Below are positions 27,636 to 38,584 of a stretch of DNA of 64,000 nucleotides, in pieces. Position 1 is the first letter of the stretch; each line of letters starts with the position of its first letter. The notes beneath the pieces were generated by a model. It was not told the DNA's origin. It did no database searches and saw only the letters and a list, made by a program, of their open reading frames with translations. This DNA comes from Pseudomonas extremaustralis (GTDB lineage: Bacteria > Pseudomonadota > Gammaproteobacteria > Pseudomonadales > Pseudomonadaceae). The translations under genes were made by a program, and so were the position numbers. Where the stretch lies: contig NZ_LT629689.1 of assembly GCF_900102035.1 (NCBI RefSeq), forward strand, positions 558,001-622,000, given 5' to 3'.

Positions 27636-27882
27636 GGACTTCTCCTTGATTACTTTTAAGGACACATGTTTCAGACAGGGCAGGTGTCGGATGTGTGTAG
27701 CTTACTGCTAAGCGCTTCCCTGTGGCTGCCTCTTTTAGGACGCATAGAGGCGACATTAATTCCCATGGCGGCATCATACAGGTCTGCGATACATCATTCG
27801 CATTGTTTAAGCCAACGTTTATGACGGCCAGAATAGACAGTGAATGATAAAGTCGCCTATTTATCCTTAAAGGAGCAGGGCT

Positions 27883-28263
27883 GTGCGTAAAGTAGCGATG
27901 GCAATTGCGGTGTTGGCATTGGCCGGTTGCGGTGAAGGTAAAAGCGTCGATGCCCCCAGGGTCAAGCCTGCCGTGACCGAAAGCCAGCCACAAGCCGGCG
28001 CGATTGCTGCTCAGGAGTGGGATGTGCGGGTGGGCCCGCCCGATCACAAGTTGCAGGCGATCACTGACCTAACGGCCTGGTTGCTGGAACATGGGTTCAA
28101 TTTTTACATCGTGAAGACGGACGGCAAGGACGAAGTGCTGTTGGGGCCGTTCGCAACCAAGGAGCAGGCAGAGGCCAAGCAAGCACAACTCACCGAAAAG
28201 CTGGCGCGTGCCAAGAAAAATGATACCGAGTCGCAAATCATCGAGCACAAGGCCGCGCAATAG
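27883..28263 (+). CDS. SPOR-domain-like lipoprotein
   Basis: 126 residues starting at GTG 27883 with AAGGAG upstream. The lipoprotein signal peptide ends LAGC (Cys16). The mature protein has a SPOR-like fold: VGPPDHKLQAITDLTAWLLE, FNFYIVKTDGKDEVLLGPFA, then a Lys/Glu-rich helix. It is probably a periplasmic peptidoglycan-associated lipoprotein. Confidence 0.65.
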   Translation: MRKVAMAIAVLALAGCGEGKSVDAPRVKPAVTESQPQAGAIAAQEWDVRVGPPDHKLQAITDLTAWLLEHGFNFYIVKTDGKDEVLLGPFATKEQAEAKQAQLTEKLARAKKNDTESQIIEHKAAQ

Positions 28264-28282
28264 GTTGATGTGCTAGCCCCGG

Positions 28283-28375
28283 TGCAGGAGCGTTTGCTCG
28301 CGAAAGACATCGACGCTAATGCGTTTATCTTGGATGAACGTATCGCTTACGAGTTATTCGCGAGCAATCTCGCTC
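28283..28375. repeat. Degenerate REPIN (inverted REP pair)
   Basis: GCAGGAGCGTTTGCTCGCGAA at the left and TTCGCGAGCAATCTCGCTC at the right are inverted REP sequences about 50 bases apart. The arms differ from each other, showing decay. It lies between convergent genes and may act as terminator. Confidence 0.75.
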
Positions 28376-29068
28376 TTACAGCCCGCAGGCTTTGAGATTT
28401 ACCGGGCCCACGAATTCATTGCCGCGTCCCATCACGCAGGCCACGGTCTGGTTACGCTGGCGTTCCCATGCCTGCACGGGGTAGGTCTTGTTCCAGGCTT
28501 CATACAACTGGCGATCCTGTTTCGACAGGCGCAAGCCGTATTGCTTGCTCATGTAGAAATAAGTTCGCGCGATCATTCCCCGAATGGATGGGCGGGGCAT
28601 GACCTTCTTGGCTTTGAAGTCCACTTGGGTCAGGCATGAGCCGTACTGCCCGCTTTGCACCGGCAGCCACCCAAAGCTGAAGTTGTTACGGTCGCCATTG
28701 ACCTCGCCGATGCTTGGCACCAGGTTATGCAGGTCCGCTTCGGCGCGCTTGAACACTTCATCATTGCGTGCGCAGTTCTTGCGTCCACCCTTTTGCCAGC
28801 ACTGGCGCTGATGTCCGATCTGCCAGGCCGGAACAATGTGCTCCCACTCGATGCGCGCCGCGCGGTTGGGGTTTTTGCGTGGAATGTAGCCACAGGCTTT
28901 CAGGTCTACGCGATTGCCTGTGTATTTGCATCCGCAATAGAACTCAGTGGATTGTGGTGCGTAGAGCTTCCAGGCAATTTTTTTCGCTTCGCTGAACGTG
29001 CGGGGCGCCTGGGCGTTGGCGGTGAGGGTGAACAGCAGGCAACACACCGCGATAAAACGGACGCTCAT
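28376..29068 (-). CDS. endA: Endonuclease I family protein
   Basis: 230 residues with a signal peptide (about 1-20) and a periplasmic DNA/RNA endonuclease domain. The His-Me motif EWEHIVPAWQIGHQRQCW, LHNLVPSIGEVNGDRNNF and several Cys (FYCGCKY, KNCARN) match EndA/Vvn nucleases. ATG 29068 is chosen at the signal peptide. It is four bases downstream of the DUF1654 gene and so in one operon. Confidence 0.88.
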   Translation of the reverse strand: MSVRFIAVCCLLFTLTANAQAPRTFSEAKKIAWKLYAPQSTEFYCGCKYTGNRVDLKACGYIPRKNPNRAARIEWEHIVPAWQIGHQRQCWQKGGRKNCARNDEVFKRAEADLHNLVPSIGEVNGDRNNFSFGWLPVQSGQYGSCLTQVDFKAKKVMPRPSIRGMIARTYFYMSKQYGLRLSKQDRQLYEAWNKTYPVQAWERQRNQTVACVMGRGNEFVGPVNLKACGL

Positions 29069-29072
29069 TGAA

Positions 29073-29324
29073 TCAATCTTCCTTCGGCACAACCCAGAAA
29101 ATCTGCACGCCGCCGTCGTCTCGATGGGCGAGTGTGACGTTGTCGTTTTCCGCGATTTCCTCCAGCAAACGTGCCCATTCATCCTCTGGCTCTTCCGGTA
29201 AACGGAAGATCAAGGCTGCCTTGGCTTTCTGAGCGTTGGTCGAATTGATGATCTTTTGCACACGAATAGCCAGGCGTTCGTAGGCATCAGGTGGAGTTGG
29301 CGTTGCGGAAGAGGACTTTGCCAT
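29073..29324 (-). CDS. DUF1654 protein
   Basis: 83 residues from ATG 29324 (preceded by AAGGAACACTCC). The segment YERLAIRVQKIINSTNAQKA, then ALIFRLPEEP and HRDDGGVQIFWVVP, is typical of DUF1654, a small Pseudomonas-specific family. The function is unknown. It is co-transcribed with endA. Confidence 0.8.
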   Translation of the reverse strand: MAKSSSATPTPPDAYERLAIRVQKIINSTNAQKAKAALIFRLPEEPEDEWARLLEEIAENDNVTLAHRDDGGVQIFWVVPKED

Positions 29325-29451
29325 GGAGTGTTCCTTAATAAGCTGTACGCACATACAGTATTTAACTGTAGGTGATTTCGCAACTACTTAAATTTAAAGA
29401 GATTCATCCCACAGCGATTCGGGCAGTTTGGTGTAGGGCGGGGCAGATGGG

Positions 29452-29553
29452 CTGCAGGAGCGAGCTTGCTCGCGAAAAGCTTGAAGGCGATGGGTTAAAC
29501 CAGACAGACCGCGTCCTCGTTAACGACCTTCGCGAGCAAGCTCGCTCCTACAA
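29452..29553. repeat. REPIN (inverted REP pair)
   Basis: CAGGAGCGAGCTTGCTCGCGAA and TTCGCGAGCAAGCTCGCTCC are perfect inverted REP sequences separated by about 50 bases, in the gap between the DUF1654 and asparaginase genes. REPINs are mobilised in trans by RAYT transposases, none of which is in the window. Confidence 0.88.
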
Positions 29554-29567
29554 GATGTGGCTAGGAA

Positions 29568-30695
<1,128 letters not shown>

Positions 30696-31077
30696 TCATC
30701 TAGAACACCCGGGCAGTTCTGAATGCCGCGAGGCATAGCGTATGAGCAGGATCTGTACCAGACTGACGGCATTTGTATTTATAAAATAAATTATTGATTT
30801 AAAAGGAGTTTATTTGATTTTTTGATGCTGCTCATAAAAGGGGGCGTCCGGCTTTCCGAACATCGGACGACATCGCGTTCGGTTGTCCGAAAAGGATAGC
30901 GATCTGGCAGGGGAGGTTACGTCGTGAGGCTGCGAACGGCTGTCGTTTTAGAGAGCGACGGAGGGGAGATGATTAACGATTTCCAATCCAGGCCACGAAA
31001 GCAGGGCTGATGGACTTGCATGAAAGGTTGTTTTCTACCGTTGACAAATTTCGACAAGATTCTCATAGTTCGGGTAA

Positions 31078-31091
31078 CGCAAACGTTTGCG
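31078..31091. promoter_or_regulatory. Perfect palindromic operator of the ribose operon
   Basis: CGCAAACGTTTGCG is a 14-bp perfect palindrome with the central CG and half-site typical of LacI-family operators. It lies 126 bases upstream of rbsB. RbsR, encoded in the operon, is the likely ligand. Confidence 0.75.
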
Positions 31092-31216
31092 AGATGTTTC
31101 ACTGGATACTGCTGGGGTATCGTGACAGCTCGTATCAGCCACCCGGGTGGGAAGGCTGCCGAAGCACCCTTCGGCGCAAGCGTTGCTCACAATAATCATA
31201 AGATCGGAGTGAACCC

Positions 31217-32176
31217 ATGAAGCTGCCATTTGCCGGACGTCTTCTTGTTGTCGCTGTGCTTGCTGCCGCATCCGCCGCCTTACCTGTTTCCTCTGCCTTC
31301 GCTGATGATGCTGCCGCCAAACCCAAGGTCGGCCTGGTAATGAAATCCCTTGCCAACGAGTTTTTCGTGACCATGCAGGATGGCGCCAAGGCCTATCAGA
31401 AAGACCACGCCGCTGATTTCGACATGATCACCAACGGGATCAAGAACGAAACCGATACCAGCGCCCAGATCGACATCGTCAATCAGATGATTCTTTCCAA
31501 GGTCAACGCCATCGTCATCGCGCCTGCTGACTCCAAGGCACTGGTCACTGTCTTGAAGAAAGCCTCCGACGCCGGAATCAAGGTCGTCAATATCGACAAC
31601 CGCCTGGATCCGGACGTACTCAAAAGCAAGCATCTCGATATTCCCTTCGTAGGCCCAGACAACCGCAAAGGCGCCAAGCTGGTGGGTGATTACCTGGCCA
31701 AGCAACTGGCGTCGGGCGACAAAGTCGGCATCATCGAGGGCGTTCCTACCACCACGAACGCGCAGCAGCGCACCGCGGGCTTCAAGGATGCGATGGACGC
31801 TGCCGGCATGAAGATCGTTTCTACCCAATCCGGTAACTGGGAAATCGACCAGGGCCAGAAAGTGGCCTCGGCCATGCTGAGCGAATACCCGGACCTCAAG
31901 GCGTTGCTGGCCGGAAACGACAACATGGCCTTGGGTGCCGTCTCTGCCATCCGTGCCGCAGGCAAGACCGGTAAAGTCCTGGTGGTGGGCTACGACAACA
32001 TCGACGCTATCAAGCCGATGCTGAAGGATAAACGCGTTCTGGCGACCGCCGACCAGGCCGCAGCCCGGCAAGCCGTGTTCGGTATTCAGAATGCGCTCAA
32101 GCTGGTCAAGGGCGAGAAGGTCGACGCCAAAGATGGCGTGATCGAAACCCCGGTCGAACTCGTCGTCGAAAAGTAA
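31217..32176 (+). CDS. rbsB: Ribose ABC transporter, periplasmic binding protein
   Basis: 319 residues with a signal peptide (about 1-30). The sugar-binding protein fold starts KVGLVMKSLANEFFVTMQDG, followed by two lobes with VNAIVIAPADSKA, GVPTTTNAQQRTAGF and NDNMALGAVSA. It delivers ribose to RbsAC in the inner membrane. GGAG precedes the ATG. It is the first gene of the operon. Confidence 0.94.
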   Translation: MKLPFAGRLLVVAVLAAASAALPVSSAFADDAAAKPKVGLVMKSLANEFFVTMQDGAKAYQKDHAADFDMITNGIKNETDTSAQIDIVNQMILSKVNAIVIAPADSKALVTVLKKASDAGIKVVNIDNRLDPDVLKSKHLDIPFVGPDNRKGAKLVGDYLAKQLASGDKVGIIEGVPTTTNAQQRTAGFKDAMDAAGMKIVSTQSGNWEIDQGQKVASAMLSEYPDLKALLAGNDNMALGAVSAIRAAGKTGKVLVVGYDNIDAIKPMLKDKRVLATADQAAARQAVFGIQNALKLVKGEKVDAKDGVIETPVELVVEK

Positions 32177-32233
32177 TCCTGGCTGCGCCCAACAGCGTCC
32201 GCTCGTCCTGAGCGGGCGCCTGGAGATTTTCCT

Positions 32234-33787
32234 ATGTCATCTTCCGCCCCGAACACTGTCCTCTCGGTCAGCGGTATCGGCAAGACTTATGCCCAGCCGG
32301 TTCTGTCCGACATCACCCTGACGCTCAATCGTGGGGAAGTGCTGGCGCTCACCGGTGAAAACGGCGCGGGTAAAAGCACGTTGTCGAAGATTATCGGCGG
32401 GCTGGTCACGCCGACCGCCGGGCACATGCAATTCAATGGTCAGGATTACCGCCCGGGTAGTCGCACCCAGGCAGAAGAGCTGGGCGTGCGCATGGTCATG
32501 CAGGAACTCAACCTGCTGCCGACGCTGACGGTGGCTGAAAACCTGTTCCTGGATAACCTGCCCAGCCATTGCGGTTGGATCAGTCGCAAGCAGTTGCGCA
32601 ACGCCGCGATCGAGGCCATGGCCCAGGTCGGCCTGGATGCAATCGATCCCGACACCTTGGTCGGCAGTCTTGGGATCGGCCATCAGCAAATGGTCGAGAT
32701 CGCCCGTAACCTGATCGGCGACTGCCACGTCCTGATCCTCGACGAACCCACGGCCATGCTGACCGCACGTGAAGTCGAGATGCTGTTTGAGCAAATCACC
32801 CGCTTGCAAGCCCGGGGCGTGGCGATTGTTTATATTTCGCATCGGCTTGAAGAGTTGGCCCGTGTCGCCCAGCGCATAGCGGTACTGCGGGACGGCAAAC
32901 TGGTCTGCGTCGAGCCGATGGCCAATTACAACAGCGAGCAACTGGTGACCTTGATGGTCGGTCGCGAGCTGGGTGAGCACATTGACTTGGGCCCGCGCAC
33001 CATCGGTGGTCCGGCCCTCACGGTAAAAGGGCTGACCCGTGGGGACAAAGTCCGCGACGTATCCTTTGAAGTGCGCGCCGGAGAAATCTATGGAATTTCC
33101 GGGCTGATCGGCGCCGGTCGCACTGAGTTGCTGCGCCTGATCTTCGGTGCCGACCCGGCCGACAGCGGCACCGTGGCCCTCGGCTCGCCGGCCCAAGTGG
33201 TGAGCATTCGCTCGCCGGTAGACGCCGTCGGCCATGGTATCGCCCTGATCACCGAGGACCGCAAGGGTGAAGGCCTGCTGCTGACCCAATCCATCAGCGC
33301 GAATATCGCCTTGGGCAACATGCCGGAAATCTCCGGCGGCGGCGTAGTCAACAGCCGCGATGAAACCGCTTTGGCCAAGCGCCAGATTGATGCCATGCGT
33401 ATCCGCAGTTCCAGTCCGGCGCAACTTGTATCGGAGCTGTCCGGCGGCAACCAGCAGAAAGTGGTGATTGGCCGTTGGCTGGAGCGCGACTGTTCGGTGA
33501 TGTTGTTCGACGAGCCCACCCGTGGTATCGACGTCGGTGCCAAATTTGACATTTATGCCTTGCTCGGTGAATTGACCCGCCAGGGCAAGGCGCTGGTGGT
33601 GGTATCGAGCGACCTGCGTGAACTCATGTTGATCTGCGACCGCATCGGTGTGCTGTCCGCCGGGCGCCTGATCGAGACCTTCGAGCGCGACAGCTGGACC
33701 CAGGACGAATTGCTCGCCGCCGCCTTTGCCGGTTATCAGAAACGTGATGCGCTGCTCAATGACGCAGTGCTTAGGGATACCCCATGA
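32234..33787 (+). CDS. rbsA: Ribose ABC transporter ATP-binding protein
   Basis: 517 residues with two fused ATPase domains. The first has Walker A GENGAGKST (41-49), the signature LGIGHQQMVEIA and Walker B VLILDEPTAML. The second has a degenerate Walker A (GLIGAGRTE), the signature LSGGNQQKVVIGRWL and VMLFDEPTRGID. This arrangement is typical of monosaccharide importers. The stop overlaps the rbsC start by four bases. Confidence 0.95.
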   Translation: MSSSAPNTVLSVSGIGKTYAQPVLSDITLTLNRGEVLALTGENGAGKSTLSKIIGGLVTPTAGHMQFNGQDYRPGSRTQAEELGVRMVMQELNLLPTLTVAENLFLDNLPSHCGWISRKQLRNAAIEAMAQVGLDAIDPDTLVGSLGIGHQQMVEIARNLIGDCHVLILDEPTAMLTAREVEMLFEQITRLQARGVAIVYISHRLEELARVAQRIAVLRDGKLVCVEPMANYNSEQLVTLMVGRELGEHIDLGPRTIGGPALTVKGLTRGDKVRDVSFEVRAGEIYGISGLIGAGRTELLRLIFGADPADSGTVALGSPAQVVSIRSPVDAVGHGIALITEDRKGEGLLLTQSISANIALGNMPEISGGGVVNSRDETALAKRQIDAMRIRSSSPAQLVSELSGGNQQKVVIGRWLERDCSVMLFDEPTRGIDVGAKFDIYALLGELTRQGKALVVVSSDLRELMLICDRIGVLSAGRLIETFERDSWTQDELLAAAFAGYQKRDALLNDAVLRDTP

Positions 33788-34761
33788 AAACAACAACTTC
33801 CCCCGGTAAAACTGGCGGCAACTTCTATGGCCTGGGTACCTACCTCGGCCTGGCGGGTGCGTTGCTGGCGATGATTGCGCTGTTCTCGGTACTCAGCGAT
33901 CACTTTCTGTCCTATGACACCTTCAGCACCCTGGCCAACCAGATTCCGGACCTCATGGTGCTGGCGGTCGGTATGACCTTCATCCTGATCATCGGCGGTA
34001 TCGACCTGTCGGTGGGATCGGTGCTGGCGCTGGCGGCCTCCGCGGTCAGCGTGGCGATCCTCGGCTGGGGCTGGAGCGTTTTGCCGGCGGCTGTGCTTGG
34101 CATGGCCTGCGCGGCGCTGGCCGGTACGATTACGGGTTCGATCACTGTGGCTTGGCGGATTCCGTCGTTCATCGTGTCCCTCGGAGTATTGGAAATGGCC
34201 CGTGGCGTGGCCTACCAGATGACGGGCTCGCGCACCGCCTATATCGGTGACTCCTTTGCCTGGCTGTCCAACCCGATTGCCTTCGGTATTTCGCCTTCGT
34301 TCATTATTGCCTTGCTGGTGATCGTCATCGCCCAACTGGTGTTGACCCGCACGGTGTTCGGCCGTTACCTGATCGGTATCGGCACCAATGAAGAGGCGGT
34401 GCGCCTGGCGGGGATCAACCCCAAACCATACAAAATCCTGGTGTTCAGCCTGATGGGCCTGTTGGCGGGCGTGGCAGCGTTGTTCCAGATTTCGCGCCTG
34501 GAAGCGGCGGACCCTAACGCCGGCTCTGGCCTGGAGCTGCAAGTGATCGCAGCTGTGGTGATCGGTGGAACCAGCCTGATGGGGGGGCGCGGTTCAGTAA
34601 TCAGCACCTTCTTTGGCGTGTTGATTATCTCGGTACTGGCCGCCGGTCTGGCACAGATCGGTGCCACGGAACCCACGAAGCGCATCATCACCGGTGCTGT
34701 GATCGTGATCGCCGTGGTCCTCGATACTTACCGCAGCCAGCGCGCCAGTCGGCGAGGTTGA
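33784..34761 (+). CDS. rbsC: Ribose ABC transporter permease
   Basis: 325 residues with about 8-10 membrane segments. The conserved IIGGIDLSVGSVLALAA and VIGGTSLMGGRGSV motifs identify the sugar-importer permease family, working as a dimer with RbsA. It is coupled to rbsA by ATGA. Confidence 0.95.
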   Translation: MKTTTSPGKTGGNFYGLGTYLGLAGALLAMIALFSVLSDHFLSYDTFSTLANQIPDLMVLAVGMTFILIIGGIDLSVGSVLALAASAVSVAILGWGWSVLPAAVLGMACAALAGTITGSITVAWRIPSFIVSLGVLEMARGVAYQMTGSRTAYIGDSFAWLSNPIAFGISPSFIIALLVIVIAQLVLTRTVFGRYLIGIGTNEEAVRLAGINPKPYKILVFSLMGLLAGVAALFQISRLEAADPNAGSGLELQVIAAVVIGGTSLMGGRGSVISTFFGVLIISVLAAGLAQIGATEPTKRIITGAVIVIAVVLDTYRSQRASRRG

Positions 34762-34764
34762 CCC

Positions 34765-35787
34765 ATGGCAACGATCAAAGATGTGGCAGCGCTCGCGGGC
34801 ATTTCCTACACCACCGTGTCCCACGTGGTGAACAAAACGCGTCCGGTCAGCGAGCCGGTACGGGTCAAAGTGGAAGCGGCGATCAAACAGCTCGACTACG
34901 TGCCCAGTGCGGTTGCTCGCTCGCTCAAGGCGAAGACCACGGCCACCATCGGTCTGCTGGTGCCCAATAGCCTCAACCCGTATTTCGCGGAGCTGGCCCG
35001 GGGTATCGAGGATTACTGCGAGCGTAACGGCTACTGCGTGATCCTTTGCAACTCCGACGACAACGCTGAAAAGCAGCGCAGCTATTTGCGGGTGTTGCTT
35101 GAGAAGCGCGTCGATGGCTTGATCGTGACCTCGGTAGGCGGCGATGACAGTGGTCTTGCCGCCGGCTTGAGCGCGGTGCGCACGCCCATGGTCATCGTCG
35201 ACCGTGCGCTCGATGGCATTGATGTCGACCTGGTGCGCATCGATCACGAGCAGGGCGCTTACCTCGCGACTCGGCACTTGCTCGAACTCGGCCACCGCGA
35301 CATTGCCTGCATCGGCGGCCCCAGCCGCACTCGTGTAGCGCAGATGCGGCTGGCGGGTTATCAGCGTGCATTGCGCGAGGCGGGCGTTGAGGTGGCGGTC
35401 AATCGTACCGAAGAAAGCGACTTCACCAGCACGGGTGGTTATGCCGCCGCGGTGAAGTTGCTGTCGGAAAGCCCGCCCAGCGCGATTTTCGCCAGCAACG
35501 ACATGATTGGTTTCGGCGTATTGCGCGCGGCAGCGGAGCGCAATATCCGCGTGCCAGCCGAGTTGTCGGTGATCGGTTTCGATGACATTCAAATGGGCCG
35601 CTACGTCTACCCAGCGTTGACCACGGTCGGACAATCGATCGTGCAGTTGGGTGAGACGGCGGCTGAGCTTTTACTGCGACGAATCGCAACCCCCCAACTG
35701 CCGATCGATCAACGCATCGTGACGCCGAGCATTGTGTTGCGTGAGTCGACGGCGCCAGTCGCCGGCACGTTCGCTCAATACCGCTGA
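34765..35787 (+). CDS. rbsR: Ribose operon repressor, LacI family
   Basis: 340 residues. The N-terminal helix-turn-helix and hinge (TIKDVAALAGISYTTVSHVVNKT ... VARSLKAKTT) is followed by a periplasmic-binding-protein-like effector domain with IGLLVPNSLNPYFAELARGI and IGFDDIQMGRYVYPALTTV. It lies three bases after rbsC. Release by ribose is expected from the family. The palindrome at 31078-31091 is the likely operator. Confidence 0.94.
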   Translation: MATIKDVAALAGISYTTVSHVVNKTRPVSEPVRVKVEAAIKQLDYVPSAVARSLKAKTTATIGLLVPNSLNPYFAELARGIEDYCERNGYCVILCNSDDNAEKQRSYLRVLLEKRVDGLIVTSVGGDDSGLAAGLSAVRTPMVIVDRALDGIDVDLVRIDHEQGAYLATRHLLELGHRDIACIGGPSRTRVAQMRLAGYQRALREAGVEVAVNRTEESDFTSTGGYAAAVKLLSESPPSAIFASNDMIGFGVLRAAAERNIRVPAELSVIGFDDIQMGRYVYPALTTVGQSIVQLGETAAELLLRRIATPQLPIDQRIVTPSIVLRESTAPVAGTFAQYR

Positions 35788-35810
35788 ACCGAATTGATGA
35801 GTACTGATGT

Positions 35811-36728
35811 ATGCCCGCAAAAGTAGTGGTAGTAGGCAGCTTGAACATGGACCTGGTTACCCGCGCCAGCCGACTGCCGCGCGCCGGTGAAACCTTGATC
35901 GGCCAGACGTTCACCACCGTGCCCGGCGGCAAGGGCGCCAACCAGGCCGTGGCGTCGGCGCGGCTGGGGGCTGATGTATCGATGATCGGCTGCGTCGGCA
36001 CCGACGCGTATGGCATCCAACTACGTGACGCGTTACTGGTGGAAGGCATCGATTGCCGGGCAGTCAGTACCGTGGAGGGTTCCAGTGGCGTGGCGTTGAT
36101 CGTGGTGGATGACACCAGCCAGAACGCCATTGTGATCGTCGCCGGCAGCAATGGCGAGCTGACGCCAGCCTCGCTGCAGGCATTTGATACGGTGTTGCAG
36201 GCCGCCAACGTGATCGTCTGCCAGTTGGAGGTGCCAATGGCCACCGTGGGATATGCCCTCAAGCGCGGTCGTGAACTGGGCAAGACGGTAATCCTCAATC
36301 CGGCTCCGGCCAGCGCGCCACTGCCCGCCGAATGGTACGCCTCGATCGATTACTTGATCCCCAACGAAAGTGAAGCCGGCGCATTGAGCGGTGTGACGGT
36401 CGACTCCCTTGACAGCGCCAGGCTCGCCGCGACTCGGTTGATCCAGGCCGGTGCTGGCAAAGTCATCATCACCTTGGGACCGCAAGGCGTGCTGTTTAGC
36501 GATGGCCTGGTGTTCGAGCACTTGGTGGCGCCCAAGGTCAAGGCGGTGGATACCACGGCAGCCGGCGATACGTTTGTCGGGGGCTTTGCCGCCGCCTTGG
36601 CCAACGGCGAAAGCGAGGCCGAGGCCATTCGTTTTGGACAGGTCGCGGCAGCGCTGTCGGTGACCCGTGCCGGCGCACAACCCTCCATTCCTACGCTCCA
36701 CGACGTACAAGGTTTTGTACCTTCATGA
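35811..36728 (+). CDS. rbsK: Ribokinase
   Basis: 305 residues of the PfkB family. N-terminal [20 protein letters not shown] and [15 protein letters not shown] bind the sugar; the C-terminal [20 protein letters not shown] provides the anion hole and catalytic Asp. It phosphorylates ribose to ribose 5-phosphate. The stop overlaps rbsD by four bases. Confidence 0.95.
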   Translation: MPAKVVVVGSLNMDLVTRASRLPRAGETLIGQTFTTVPGGKGANQAVASARLGADVSMIGCVGTDAYGIQLRDALLVEGIDCRAVSTVEGSSGVALIVVDDTSQNAIVIVAGSNGELTPASLQAFDTVLQAANVIVCQLEVPMATVGYALKRGRELGKTVILNPAPASAPLPAEWYASIDYLIPNESEAGALSGVTVDSLDSARLAATRLIQAGAGKVIITLGPQGVLFSDGLVFEHLVAPKVKAVDTTAAGDTFVGGFAAALANGESEAEAIRFGQVAAALSVTRAGAQPSIPTLHDVQGFVPS

Positions 36729-37129
36729 AAAAGACCCCGCTGCTCAATATCGCCCTGTCGCGCGTGATCGCTTCCCTGGGGCACGGCGACATCCTGGTGA
36801 TCGGCGATGCCGGCTTGCCCGTGCCGCCCGGCGTCGAGTTGATCGACCTGGCGCTGACCCAGGGCATCCCCGATTTCATCAGTACGTTGCGCGTTGTGCT
36901 CAGTGAAATGCAGGTGGAAAGCCATGTGCTGGCCGAAGAAATCTTGCTCAAGCAGCCGCCAGCGCTGAGTGCGCTCGATACCCTTACAGAGCAGGCTGCG
37001 GTGGGTGAGCGGCGGCTGGTCAGCCATGAGGCATTCAAGCAGCTCAGTTGCAAGGCGCGCGCGGTGGTGCGCACGGGTGAGTGCCAGCCTTACTGCAATA
37101 TCGCGCTGGTGTCCGGCGTAACGTTTTAG
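36725..37129 (+). CDS. rbsD: D-ribose pyranase
   Basis: 134 residues. The catalytic His20 in [17 protein letters not shown] and the C-terminal [16 protein letters not shown] match RbsD, which interconverts beta-pyran and beta-furan ribose, giving RbsK its substrate. It is coupled to rbsK. Confidence 0.94.
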   Translation: MKKTPLLNIALSRVIASLGHGDILVIGDAGLPVPPGVELIDLALTQGIPDFISTLRVVLSEMQVESHVLAEEILLKQPPALSALDTLTEQAAVGERRLVSHEAFKQLSCKARAVVRTGECQPYCNIALVSGVTF

Positions 37130-37154
37130 CGTTCTCAATGACAAGGAGTGTTTT

Positions 37155-38182
37155 ATGCGACGTGGTCTCCCCGCCCTGAAAAATCTGTTCCGGAGTGTTC
37201 TGCTTTTGTCCGCGCTCACTGCTGCAAGCGCCCAAGCGGCGGAAAAGATCGACCTGATCATCGATACCGATCCTGGTGCTGACGATGTGGTGGCTTTGTT
37301 GTTTGCCATGGCCTCGCCTGAGGAACTGAACATTCGTGCGCTGACTACCGTGGCCGGTAATGTGCGTCTGGACAAGACGTCCCGTAACGCACGGCTGGCC
37401 CGCGAATGGGCGGAGCGCGAGGATATTCCAGTGTATGCCGGTGCGCCCAAGCCGATTCTGCGTATGCCGATCTATGCTGAAAATATCCACGGTAAGGAAG
37501 GCATTTCCGGGGTCACCGTGCACGAACCCAAAAAGGGCCTGGCCGAAGGCAATGCCATTGACTACCTGATCAAGACCCTGAGCACTGCCAAACCCCATAG
37601 CATCACCATCGCCATGCTCGGTCCGCAGACCAATCTGGCACTGGCACTGACCCAGGCACCGGAAATCACCCAAGGCATCAAGGAAGTGGTGGTGATGGGC
37701 GGTGCGCACTTCAATGGCGGCAATATCACGCCAGTGGCAGAGTTCAATCTGTTCGCCGACCCGATTGCCGCTGAGATTGTGCTCAAGAGTGGCGTCAAGT
37801 TGACCTATCTACCTTTGGACGTGACCCACAAGGTACTGACCAGCGAGGCACGCCTGAAGCGGATCGCCGACCTCAATAGCAACGCGAGCAAGGTCGTCGG
37901 CGATATTCTTAACGAGTACGTCAGGGGCGATATGGCGCACTACGGCCTTCCCGGGGGCCGGTGCACGATGCCACCGTCGTTGCCTACCTGCTCAAGCCTT
38001 CGCTGTTCAGCGGACGTGAAGTCAATGTGGTCGTGGACAGCCGTGAAGGCCCGACCTTCGGCCAGACCATCGTCGATTGGTACGACGGCCTGAAACAACC
38101 GAAGAACGCGTTCTGGGTTGAGAGCGGCGACGCCCAGGGCTTCTTCGATTTGCTGACCGAGCGCCTGGCGCGTTTGAAATAA
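37155..38182 (+). pseudogene. Nucleoside hydrolase (IunH family), frameshifted
   Basis: The first frame (37155-about 37955) has a signal peptide and then the calcium-binding motif DTDPGADD (residues 37-44), VTTVAGNVRLDKTSRNA, and the distal NLFADPIAAEIVL. At 37951-37960 (CCGGGGGCCG) the frame is lost; one additional C would restore GGPVHDATVVAYLLKP. The natural C-terminus continues in the frame ending at 38182 (TIVDWYDGLKQP ... ERLARLK). An intact enzyme would release ribose from nucleosides for the rbs operon, in the periplasm given the signal peptide. Either a recent mutation or an assembly error. Confidence 0.85.
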
Positions 38183-38215
38183 TGCCTGATCTGGGCGTCG
38201 CTCGCCGGCCGGTTC

Positions 38216-38428
38216 TTATCCGCGCGCGGGGTTGTGTGCGCCCGGATGGTTAGCCGGGTATTTCTCGAATACCTGGCCGATGAATGCTTGTGCCGCTTGA
38301 GTGCCCAGTTCTTTGACCAGTAGGTCGATTCCGATGATCGCCAATTCCTCAGGGCTTCCCGGGCTGTAGGAACTTTGTCCTTGGGGCCACTTGGCTTTGA
38401 TGTCGGCTTGGAGCGTTACGGTGGCCAT
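38216..38428 (-). CDS. Hypothetical protein
   Basis: 70 residues (MATVTLQADIKAKWPQGQSS...), helical middle IIGIDLLVKELGTQAAQAFI, polar tail. It has no recognised family. It is convergent with the nucleoside hydrolase gene. Confidence 0.55.
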   Translation of the reverse strand: MATVTLQADIKAKWPQGQSSYSPGSPEELAIIGIDLLVKELGTQAAQAFIGQVFEKYPANHPGAHNPARG

Positions 38429-38584
38429 GAATGTCTCGCGGGTCTGAAAGTGCTTGGCAGTGCGCTGGAGCGCGGTTCTAACCGGCGCAGTTAACCATTT
38501 TGCGCGGCATTTGGCACTGCTACTTAGGCATGAAGCAGGGGCTGTGCGACACTGTCGACCTGTTTAATTGCTGGGGAGTACCGC

